Origin: JAPHTQ01 sp050287105
GTDB taxonomy: Bacteria > Pseudomonadota > Gammaproteobacteria > Thiohalomonadales > Thiohalomonadaceae
Assembly (NCBI GenBank): GCA_050287105.1
Contig: JBNKBG010000033.1
Location: 1-24,820, forward strand
DNA: 24,820 nucleotides
Direction of reading: 5' to 3'
Below are positions 6,910 to 14,759 of this stretch, one piece after another (the first letter of the stretch is position 1; the number at the start of each line of letters is the position of its first letter). The position numbers were made by a program, and so were the translations under genes. The notes under the pieces were generated by a model that saw only the letters and a list, made by a program, of their open reading frames with translations, searched no databases and had not been told where the DNA came from.

Positions 6910-6951
6910 GTGATAGACAGATACCGAAGATATTGTGATAGACGGAATCCG
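6910..6951. promoter_or_regulatory. Direct repeat upstream of the mini-protein gene, possible operator
   Basis: GTGATAGACAGATACCG (6910-6926) and GTGATAGACGGAATCCG (6935-6951) are near-identical and start 25 bases apart, 50-91 bases upstream of the mini-protein start. The spacing of about 2.4 helical turns fits two protein sites, but no matching promoter is obvious. Confidence 0.4.
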
Positions 6952-7147
6952 TATAGCCCGGTATTTCCGATTATGTAGGGCTGGTTCCATTGATCACTAT
7001 CGTTCCTCCCTGTGGTGTTTTGCGGTTATAGCACGGAAGTGGTGAGTGCTCAATTGTGGACGTTTTCGTTGGTGTATCACGAAGCGGTTTTGGGTCCCGT
7101 AGACGTAGCTGAGCACTGGAGTCCGTTGGAGGAATAGCCCGATAGGG

Positions 7148-7198
7148 GCGCGCCATGGACGGCGCGCGGTGGCAGTCGGGGCAGGAGCCCCGTCTGCC
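7148..7198. repeat. Two adjacent GC-rich hairpins
   Basis: The first hairpin is GCGCGCC (7148-7154) with GGCGCGC (7161-7167) around a 6-base loop. The second is GGCAGTCGGGGC (7171-7182) with GCCCCGTCTGCC (7187-7198) around AGGA, 11 of 12 pairs matched. Confidence 0.7.
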
Positions 7199-7268
7199 AT
7201 CCCCCTTCAACGGGCGAAGCGCGCAGGGTACCGCGTTAGCGGCAAGTCTCCGGGCGGCCTTCTCTTTG

Positions 7269-7302
7269 GTTACTTTCTCTTGGCCGCGCAAGAGAAAGTG
7301 AC
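7269..7302. repeat. Widespread GTTACTTTCTCTTG hairpin element
   Basis: GTTACTTTCTCTTG (7269-7282) pairs with CAAGAGAAAGTGAC (7289-7302) at 13 of 14 positions around GCCGCG. I recognise this palindrome as a recurrent intergenic element in gammaproteobacteria, where it is often mis-annotated as part of small hypothetical proteins. Confidence 0.65.
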
Positions 7303-7342
7303 CTGCACGCGGGGCAGCCCCCGCTTTCAAATGTCTTTATTC

Positions 7343-7355
7343 GTCGCGTAGCGAC
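7343..7355. repeat. Mini-palindrome, copy 1
   Basis: GTCGC-GTA-GCGAC within TTATTCGTCGCGTAGCGAC. It pairs perfectly and matches copy 2 at 7443-7455 apart from one compensated base pair. Confidence 0.65.
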
Positions 7356-7373
7356 ACCTATAGAAGTCGGAAG

Positions 7374-7410
7374 TGTTACCCATGTATCTGGACTCTTTTG
7401 TTACCTATGT
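7374..7410. repeat. TGTTACC(C/T)ATGT direct repeat, possible insertion-sequence end remnant
   Basis: TGTTACCCATGT (7374-7385) and TGTTACCTATGT (7399-7410) start 25 bases apart. From memory, such repeated TGTTACCnATGT motifs occur at the ends of IS481-like elements. No transposase sequence is present here, so this would be a solo remnant. Confidence 0.35.
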
Positions 7411-7442
7411 CCTTGGATCGTCCCACGTTCAAAAATTTATTC

Positions 7443-7455
7443 GCCGCGTAGCGGC
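7443..7455. repeat. Mini-palindrome, copy 2
   Basis: GCCGC-GTA-GCGGC within TTATTCGCCGCGTAGCGGC. The T-A pair of copy 1 is C-G here, so pairing is kept. Confidence 0.65.
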
Positions 7456-7459
7456 TCAT

Positions 7460-7486
7460 CTGGATTCCGGCCTACGCCGGAATGAC
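7460..7486. repeat. Interspersed palindromic repeat (GTCATTCC..GGAATCCAG type)
   Basis: GGATTCCGGC-CTAC-GCCGGAATGAC is a well-preserved copy in reverse orientation of the element at 972-998, with GATTCCGGC pairing with GCCGGAATG. Confidence 0.75.
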
Positions 7487-7499
7487 GGAATGTAGACAT

Positions 7500-7530
7500 A
7501 AAAAAACCGGCAACTTGTGGTCGCCGGTTT
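7500..7530 (-). terminator. Intrinsic terminator of acs
   Basis: On the minus strand AAACCGGC (7530-7523) and GCCGGTTT (7511-7504) form an 8-bp stem with an 11-base loop, followed by seven T residues ending at 7500. It lies 36 bases after the acs stop. Confidence 0.85.
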
Positions 7531-7565
7531 CTAGCTGCGGGCTTGTGGCCCTTAGCGCTTCGCTA

Positions 7566-9512
<1,947 letters not shown>

Positions 9513-9601
9513 TAGTCTCTCCTCGATTCACTTTCGGTTAATAGCGTGTTCGGTGGCCTGCCGAGGCGACAGGTTACCTCCCCAAAGTTGCATCGGTGTT
9601 T

Positions 9602-9763
9602 AGGGCACCTCTAACTATTCATGAGCACACATCTTGAACACTCAGATTCGCGCCATCTGCGTTGGAAATCTTCGCAATAGCTCGCTATTACGTGCGATTT
9701 CCGCCTTGCTGGCACGAATCTGAGTGCCCAATCTGCTGCACTCAGAATAATTAGAGGTGCCCT
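9602..9763. repeat. 162-base imperfect palindrome (MITE-like element)
   Basis: The outer arms AGGGCACCTCTAACTATTC (9602-9620) and GAATAATTAGAGGTGCCCT (9745-9763) match at 18 of 19 positions. Inner arms CACTCAGATTCGCGCCA (9639-9655) and TGGCACGAATCTGAGTG (9710-9726) match at 16 of 17. A third pair around GGAAATC (9664-9670) and GATTTCC (9696-9702) encloses the centre. There is no coding sequence. The nested symmetry and outer terminal repeats suit a non-autonomous mobile element or a very long RNA hairpin. It sits between acs and the exonuclease gene. Confidence 0.8.
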
Positions 9764-9786
9764 GTGTTTTCCTGGGGGAAAACATA

Positions 9787-10479
9787 TCACACCTTTAGCA
9801 GAAAGTTTTTCAACGTCACGGATTTTTCCGTGTCGTATTGCGCCAGCTGCGCCAGAAACAGTTCCGCGGCGGCCAGCGCATCACTCAGCGCATTGTGCAG
9901 CCGGTAGCGTGGCAGGCCGTAGCGTTCGCGCAACTCCGGCAGTCGCAGAGTGCCAGAGTGGATCACCTGGTTACGTCGGGCCAGGGTGCGGCGCGCGACC
10001 TCCTGAGTGTCGACCACCCGCATCAAAAAGCCCTCGCCGAAATAATGCACGCAGGCCTTGCGCAGAAAGCCGACTTCGACCTTGGCGTGGTGGGCGATCA
10101 ACACCTTGCCAGCCAACAGGCCCAGCAACTCTTCCAGTACATCCCTTAATGACTCCCCGCCAGCCGCCTGGTCATCGGTGATATGGTGGATCACCGCACT
10201 CTCTTCCGGGATGGCCCGAAACGGTTTTACCAAACGGTGTTGCGCAGAGGCAAGGTCTACCCGCATCTCTTTGATGCCGACCCAGCCGAGACTGAGGATC
10301 GCATCCTTGTTCGGATCGAGACCAGTGGTCTCCAGATCCAGTGCTATGTATTCCAGCTTGCGGCCGTCACTACGTGGCGACGGAAACGGCACCGCGTAAA
10401 AGTCATGTAAGGCACCGGACTTCAGACGCTTAAGCAGTCGCTTGCGCTGGATTTCCGGAGGGAGCAGTGTGCCCAGCAC
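9787..10479 (-). CDS. DEDDh-type 3'-5' exonuclease (DnaQ-like), 230 aa
   Basis: An exonuclease of the DnaQ/RNase T fold. ExoI is ALDLETTGLD with D48 and E50. ExoIII is RLHNALSDALA with H195 and D200. The ExoII aspartate is replaced by glutamate (AHHAKVEVGFL, E135), a conservative change that may be normal for this acetate-linked subgroup. A basic N-terminal extension of about 40 residues precedes the domain. The start is GTG (10477-10479). It is in the same frame as the upstream nucleotidyltransferase gene and separated from it only by TGA and one sense codon, so translational coupling or readthrough to a fusion is possible; no separate ribosome site is convincing. From memory, a nuclease/DUF294/symporter order is also found in Pseudomonas (PA3232-PA3235) and in Vibrio. 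Substrate unknown: DNA, RNA or a signalling oligonucleotide. Confidence 0.9.
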   Translation of the reverse strand: MLGTLLPPEIQRKRLLKRLKSGALHDFYAVPFPSPRSDGRKLEYIALDLETTGLDPNKDAILSLGWVGIKEMRVDLASAQHRLVKPFRAIPEESAVIHHITDDQAAGGESLRDVLEELLGLLAGKVLIAHHAKVEVGFLRKACVHYFGEGFLMRVVDTQEVARRTLARRNQVIHSGTLRLPELRERYGLPRYRLHNALSDALAAAELFLAQLAQYDTEKSVTLKNFLLKV

Positions 10480-10482
10480 GGT

Positions 10483-12351
10483 TCAGGTAAACCTTTCCGT
10501 TTGGTAGCGCTGCGACAGAGCCTGCTGCACCGTGTTAATGGCAGCGAAGGCGTCCTTCAACTGGTTACGTTCCACACCGGAGAGTGAGTCCGGGCGAACA
10601 TAGCTGTCCATCGGTTTGCCAGCGGTGTGCTCCTCCGCCTGACTACGGGCGCGCAGGGTGGCGATGAACTCCAGCGCATGGAGCAGGTTCTCCGTTCCTT
10701 CGCGGCTAATCTGTCCCGCTTCCTGGGCAGCGAGCAGACGCTCTTTGGTGTCCAGCTGTGGCAGACCGGCGGAGAGGGCGAAGACCCGCGCCAGATCGAC
10801 GATGGGCAGAATGCCGCGATGCTTCAGATCGAGACTATCGTCGTGCTCACCATCGTGCACCAGTACAAATTTACGGAAGAAGCCGAGGGGTGGACGATTC
10901 TTCAATGCGTTGGCCGCCATGTAGGCGAGAAAGATGCGGTTGGCCTTGCACTGCGGCAAAATCTTGTCGCGCAGGCGCTGGTAGAGCGATTCGTCGCCGT
11001 AGATCGGGCGGATGTCGAAGAAGATGCTTGTGAGCATCAGCGACATCTTTTCCGGTGTGTTGACCCATTTGTCGAAGTGGCGTTGCCAGCCGTTAAGGGT
11101 TTGCCGCCATTTGGGATTGGTGGCCATCGCATCACCGGGACAGTAGCGGAAGCCGCAGCGGTTAAGGCCGTCGCTGACGAAGCGGGCGAGGGCGGCGAAG
11201 TATTCGTCGTGCTCAGGCCGCATCGCGTTGTCGATCAGCATGGCGTTGTCCTGATCGGAGACAGTGGTCTGTTCGCGTCGTGCCTGGGAGCCGCAGGCGA
11301 GCCAGACGTAAGGAACCGGTGGTGCGCCCAGTTCTGCCTCGGCCAGTTGCAGTAGTCGTTCGGTGATCGCATCGGTCACCGCTGAGAGTGCCTGGGTCAG
11401 GTGTCCAGCCGTCATGCCACTGTTGAGCATCTGCATCTGCAGTTCCGGCAGTTGCCCGGTCACCTCCACCAGTTCATCGACACTGCTGCTGCGCTTAATG
11501 GTGGCGGCAAGGGAGATGGTGTTGAGACTGTGGCGATAGAGGATCTCGCTGGCGGAGATCACGCCGCGTATTTTGCCGCTGCGGCTGATGATGGGCAGGT
11601 GCTGGATCTTGCGCCGGGTCATCTCCAGCAAGCCATCAAAGGCGGCACGCTCCTCGTCCAGGGCAAAAACGTTGGTGGTCATAATGCTCGAGACCGGCTG
11701 ATCGACTGAGATACCGGCGGCGATGCAGCGCAGGCTCAGATCGCGGTCGGTAACGATGCCGTGCAGGGTATCGTTTTCCATGATCAATAGTGCCGAGACC
11801 TGCTCTTCCCCCATTTTCTGCGCCGCCTGGCGAATGGTCTGATCGGGATCGATGATGATGGGCGCGCGGTGGATCAGGGTGCCCGCTTTCATATTCATCA
11901 GGTTGCTGATGGTGCCGTGACCATGCTGCAACTGATCGATGGCGTGCTGCAGCCGTAAGCGCATGCTCTTTTCGAAGTGGCTGTTGAACTCAGGGAAACG
12001 CTGACGCAGCTCCTGTATCTCTTCACAGGGGATCTGATAGAGCAGGGTATCTTCGCTACATATCCCGTTACGCTGCAGGTTGTCGTCACTACCCGGACAG
12101 GTGATGGTGTAGAGTTCCCCTTCACTCATCTTTTCCAGTAGCTCACCCTTGGCGTTGCGGAACTCCACCGCGCCGGTGCGTATCAGGCTGGCGGATGCTG
12201 TTGCACTCTGCTCCGGCGGAAATGGCGAACCGCGCCGCAGGTAGCGCACAGTCAGTCGCTTCGGCAGGGTGTCGAGCACCTCGCCGGGCAGTTGGTCGAA
12301 GGGGGGATGCTCCGCCAGGAACTCCCGGATTTCTATCAGTTCCGCTTGCAT
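10483..12351 (-). CDS. cNMP-fold/CBS-pair/DUF294 nucleotidyltransferase-like protein, 622 aa
   Basis: Domains in order: a degenerate cyclic-nucleotide-binding fold (about 10-125), a CBS pair (about 155-275, with GIVTDRDLSLR and GVISASEIL) that usually binds adenine nucleotides, a GlnD-like nucleotidyltransferase domain (about 310-450) and a helical DUF294 C-terminal domain (about 465-615). Catalytic motifs are visible: G354-S355 in ACGSQARREQT and the metal pair D366/D368 in SDQDNAM. The enzyme may transfer a nucleotide to a protein or small molecule in response to energy charge; the target is unknown. The ATG (12349-12351) overlaps the stop of a 44-residue ORF as TGATG. The exonuclease gene follows in the same frame. 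A paralogue (14760-16643) lies on the other side of the symporter genes. Confidence 0.93.
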   Translation of the reverse strand: MQAELIEIREFLAEHPPFDQLPGEVLDTLPKRLTVRYLRRGSPFPPEQSATASASLIRTGAVEFRNAKGELLEKMSEGELYTITCPGSDDNLQRNGICSEDTLLYQIPCEEIQELRQRFPEFNSHFEKSMRLRLQHAIDQLQHGHGTISNLMNMKAGTLIHRAPIIIDPDQTIRQAAQKMGEEQVSALLIMENDTLHGIVTDRDLSLRCIAAGISVDQPVSSIMTTNVFALDEERAAFDGLLEMTRRKIQHLPIISRSGKIRGVISASEILYRHSLNTISLAATIKRSSSVDELVEVTGQLPELQMQMLNSGMTAGHLTQALSAVTDAITERLLQLAEAELGAPPVPYVWLACGSQARREQTTVSDQDNAMLIDNAMRPEHDEYFAALARFVSDGLNRCGFRYCPGDAMATNPKWRQTLNGWQRHFDKWVNTPEKMSLMLTSIFFDIRPIYGDESLYQRLRDKILPQCKANRIFLAYMAANALKNRPPLGFFRKFVLVHDGEHDDSLDLKHRGILPIVDLARVFALSAGLPQLDTKERLLAAQEAGQISREGTENLLHALEFIATLRARSQAEEHTAGKPMDSYVRPDSLSGVERNQLKDAFAAINTVQQALSQRYQTERFT

Positions 12352-12485
12352 CAGCAGGCGTTGCCCCTGTGTTGATGGATAGTGTTCAGCACGAAGCTCA
12401 GCAAGAACACGAAGGTCGAGAGGGGTTTATCCACTCCTGAGGCGTGTTCTTGGTCAACTTCTTGTTGTTGTCTGTATCTGTTCAT
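12351..12485 (-). CDS. Candidate 44-residue mini-protein coupled to the nucleotidyltransferase gene
   Basis: An ATG at 12483-12485 opens a 44-codon frame: MNRYRQQQEVDQEHASGVDK followed by a hydrophobic stretch (STFVFLLSFVLNTI) and HQHRGNAC. Its TGA (12353-12351) overlaps the ATG of the nucleotidyltransferase gene as TGATG, the classic arrangement for translational coupling. It begins after the terminator of the symporter unit. The ribosome site (AAAGACG) is weak, but the downstream gene also lacks a good site of its own, so translation of the mini-ORF could open it. The product would be a single-pass or membrane-surface peptide. It could instead be only a leader whose translation, not product, matters. 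Confidence 0.5.
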   Translation of the reverse strand: MNRYRQQQEVDQEHASGVDKPLSTFVFLLSFVLNTIHQHRGNAC

Positions 12486-12520
12486 TCTGTACGTCTTTGC
12501 TGCATTTGTTCGGTCGTGCC

Positions 12521-12554
12521 AAAAATGAAAAAGGCGGGGTGCTTGTCGCACCCC
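12521..12554 (-). terminator. Intrinsic terminator of the symporter unit
   Basis: On the minus strand GGGGTGC-GACAA-GCACCCC (12554-12536) forms a 7-bp stem. It is followed by GCC, five T (12532-12528) and, after CAT, a second T-run. Confidence 0.75.
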
Positions 12555-12573
12555 ACCGAACGTGCCCTTGGTG

Positions 12574-12599
12574 TTTGCCCCACCTCGCGGTGGGGCAAA
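12574..12599 (-). terminator. 11-bp perfect hairpin directly after the symporter gene
   Basis: TTTGCCCCACC (12574-12584) pairs perfectly with GGTGGGGCAAA (12589-12599) around a 4-base loop. It lies 19 bases after the symporter stop and just before the terminator at 12521-12554. Without its own U-tract it may protect the mRNA 3' end or help termination. Confidence 0.6.
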
Positions 12600-12617
12600 G
12601 GCACAAAACGTTACGAC

Positions 12618-14351
12618 TTAGTGCCCGGTTGCTGCACCAGCGCCACGCGGAACACGAATGTCCTCAACCAGGTGCTGGATATGCTCCGGCGGTGCAGTGG
12701 TGAACTTCGATACCACATAGGCGACACCAAAGTTGATCAACGCACCAACGGCACCGAAGGATTCAGGCTGAATGCCCAGGAACCAGTTATCGGCGACGTT
12801 TTTCGCCATCTCGGTACCCGGGATGAAGAACCAGCCCTTGAACCAGAAGATGTAGATCAGGGTGGAGAGCAGACCAGCCATCATACCGGCGACTGCGCCT
12901 TCCATGTTCATCTTCTTGTTGAAGATACCCATCATCAATGCCGGGAAGATGGAGGAGGCTGCCAGACCGAAGGCCAGAGCAACTACCTGCGCGGCAAATC
13001 CCGGGGGATGCAGACCGAACCAGCCGGCAACGGCGATGGCACCGGCCATCGACACACGTGCTGCCAGTAGTTCACCCTTTTCATTGATGCCAGGATTGAA
13101 TACACCCTTGATCAAGTCATGGGAGACGGCTGAAGAGATCGCCATCAACAGACCTGCAGCGGTAGAGAGCGCCGCTGCCAGACCACCGGCTACTACCAGG
13201 GCGATAACCCAGTTAGGCAGCTTGGCGATCTCGGGGTTGGCCAATACCATGATGTCGCGGTCGACTTTCAGCTCGTTCTCGTCTTTGGATGCACGGTACT
13301 GGATACGGCCGTCACCGTTCTTGTCTTCATACTTCAACAGACCGGTTTTTTCCCAGTTCTTGAACCACTGCGGACGGTTTTCGTATTGCAGTGCGCCATC
13401 TGCAGCCGCGATCGGACCTGGTTGTACGGTGTTGATCAGGTTGAAGAAGGACATTGCACCAACAGCCGGAGCGGTGGTGTAAAGGATGGCGATGAAGACC
13501 AGTGCCCAACCAGCAGATTTACGTGCGTCAGCAACCTTCGGTACGGTGAAGAAGCGAACGATAACGTGCGGCAGACCAGCGGTACCGATCATCAGCGACA
13601 GGGTCAGGGCGATAGTGTTGAGCGTTGTGCCCTTCATTATCGTGTATTCCTTGAAGCCGAGATCGATGAGCACCGTGTCGAGCTTCGCCAGCAGGTGTGT
13701 GCCGTCAGCAAGGCTACCACCCAGACCCAGTTGCGGCAGCGGGTTGCCGGTCAGGTGCAGGGAGATGAAGATCGCCGGAACGGTGTAGGCGAAGATCAGG
13801 ATGACGTACTGGGCGATCTGGGTGTAGGTGATACCTTTCATGCCGCCCATAACCGCGTAAACGAATACGATGCCCATGCCGATGAAGAGGCCGGTGTCGT
13901 AGTCGGTTTCGAGGAAGCGGGAGAAGGCAACACCGATACCTTTCATCTGGCCGATTACGTAAGTAATGGAGGCGACGATGAGGCAGATAACGGCCACGAT
14001 ACGCGCGGTCTGCGAGTAGTAGCGGTCACCGATGAACTCAGGCACGGTGAATTTACCGAACTTGCGCAGGTACGGAGCCAGCAGCATCGCCAGCAGCACG
14101 TAACCACCGGTCCATCCCATGAGGTATACCGATGCGTCATAACCTTTGAAGGCGATGAGACCGGCCATGGAGATGAAGGAGGCGGCGGACATCCAGTCGG
14201 CAGCGGTAGCCATACCGTTTGCGACCGGGTGGATACCCTTGCCAGCGACGTAGAACTCGCTGGTTGATCCGGCACGTGCCCAGAAGGCTATGCCGATGTA
14301 GACGGCGAAGGTCGCCCCTACAATCATATAAGTTAGTGTAGACAGATCCAT
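12618..14351 (-). CDS. actP: Sodium:solute symporter, VC_2705 subfamily (ActP-like acetate permease), 577 aa
   Basis: A 13-helix-type sodium:solute symporter of the inner membrane, most likely importing acetate or other short monocarboxylates. Family signatures include FYVAGKGIHPVANGMATAAD near the N-terminus and GTAGLPHVIVRFFTV, typical of ActP-like and VC_2705 (TIGR03648) members. A large hydrophilic loop (about 320-375) carries DKNGDGRI at about 343-350, a good match to a calcium-binding EF-hand loop. The frame opens at a TTG (14363), but I prefer the ATG at 14349-14351, which has GGGGGA 4 bases upstream and starts MDLSTLTYMIVG. It is 12 bases after the stop of the DUF4212 gene, so the two form an operon. 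Two hairpins follow. acs is nearby on the same strand. The exact substrate is not proved by sequence. Confidence 0.93.
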   Translation of the reverse strand: MDLSTLTYMIVGATFAVYIGIAFWARAGSTSEFYVAGKGIHPVANGMATAADWMSAASFISMAGLIAFKGYDASVYLMGWTGGYVLLAMLLAPYLRKFGKFTVPEFIGDRYYSQTARIVAVICLIVASITYVIGQMKGIGVAFSRFLETDYDTGLFIGMGIVFVYAVMGGMKGITYTQIAQYVILIFAYTVPAIFISLHLTGNPLPQLGLGGSLADGTHLLAKLDTVLIDLGFKEYTIMKGTTLNTIALTLSLMIGTAGLPHVIVRFFTVPKVADARKSAGWALVFIAILYTTAPAVGAMSFFNLINTVQPGPIAAADGALQYENRPQWFKNWEKTGLLKYEDKNGDGRIQYRASKDENELKVDRDIMVLANPEIAKLPNWVIALVVAGGLAAALSTAAGLLMAISSAVSHDLIKGVFNPGINEKGELLAARVSMAGAIAVAGWFGLHPPGFAAQVVALAFGLAASSIFPALMMGIFNKKMNMEGAVAGMMAGLLSTLIYIFWFKGWFFIPGTEMAKNVADNWFLGIQPESFGAVGALINFGVAYVVSKFTTAPPEHIQHLVEDIRVPRGAGAATGH

Positions 14352-14363
14352 AGTATCCCCCAA

Positions 14364-14621
14364 TTAGTCTTCGTGAACGTTATGTTCGCGATCGAGCTTT
14401 TCCATCTTCGCTGCATAGAAGAAGATGAGCGCGACGAAGGTGTAAATGGACCCCTGCTGAGCGAACCAGAAACCGAGCGGATAACCGCCGATATGGATCG
14501 CATTCAGGGGCTCAACCAGGATGATCCCGAAGCCATAAGAGACCACGAACCAGATCACCAGACAGATACTGAGAAGACGAAGATTCGCCTTCCAGTACGC
14601 AGCTGCGCTACCTGTTTGCAT
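14364..14621 (-). CDS. DUF4212 symporter small subunit, 85 aa
   Basis: A two-helix membrane protein (about residues 13-36 and 50-71 from the chosen start) of the family named putative solute:sodium symporter small subunit (TIGR03647, DUF4212). It starts MQTGSAAAYWKANLRLL and keeps the family's YWKxNLRL and QGSIYTFVALIFFYA features. The open frame extends to a TTG at 14648, but the ATG at 14619-14621 has GAGGAG 8 bases upstream and is clearly the start. Family members are nearly always directly upstream of a VC_2705-type symporter, as here (12 bases), and are thought to be an accessory subunit for its assembly or activity. The 138 bases upstream hold a GTTACGTAC site (14723-14731) between short inverted repeats GCAGG and CCTGC. 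Confidence 0.93.
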   Translation of the reverse strand: MQTGSAAAYWKANLRLLSICLVIWFVVSYGFGIILVEPLNAIHIGGYPLGFWFAQQGSIYTFVALIFFYAAKMEKLDREHNVHED

Positions 14622-14759
14622 TGTTTCTCTCCTCTTTAGATTGAACAAAGTTGTTGCTATTGTGTTGCTCCATAAATTTCACCCGCCCATCCCTTGCGCG
14701 GGTTTCTTGCACTTGCAGGCGTGTTACGTACCTGCGAAAAAAAACGTCTATCCGCTGCA

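Larger units (their letters stand above)
6952..7499. other. Gene-free region built of hairpins and interspersed repeats
   Basis: No credible gene lies here. Short open frames on both strands overlap each other, lack ribosome sites and read through palindromes. The stretch holds GC-rich hairpins (7148-7198), a long hairpin (7269-7302), a pair of related mini-palindromes exactly 100 bases apart (7343 and 7443), a 12-base direct repeat (7374 and 7399) and a GTCATTCC-type element (7460-7486). It looks like an accumulation of small mobile or repetitive DNA between the accessory stretch and the acetate genes. Confidence 0.7.

Noticed and set aside
6971..7351. Several short overlapping frames on both strands in the repeat region
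   Set aside because: They read through hairpins and interspersed repeats, lack ribosome sites and overlap each other. The FGYFLLAAQEKVT-type translation is a well-known artefact of the repeat.
10627..11355. 242-residue plus-strand frame over the nucleotidyltransferase gene
   Set aside because: Antisense shadow of clear catalytic motifs on the minus strand.
13386..14267. Long plus-strand frame across actP
   Set aside because: Antisense shadow of the symporter; low-complexity Asp/Gly/Glu/His-rich translation and no start signal.
14676..14748. Terminator between the second nucleotidyltransferase gene and DUF4212
   Set aside because: An eight-T run exists on the minus strand, but no stable stem precedes it, and the ACCCGC/GCGGGT hairpin farther on lacks a T-tract.
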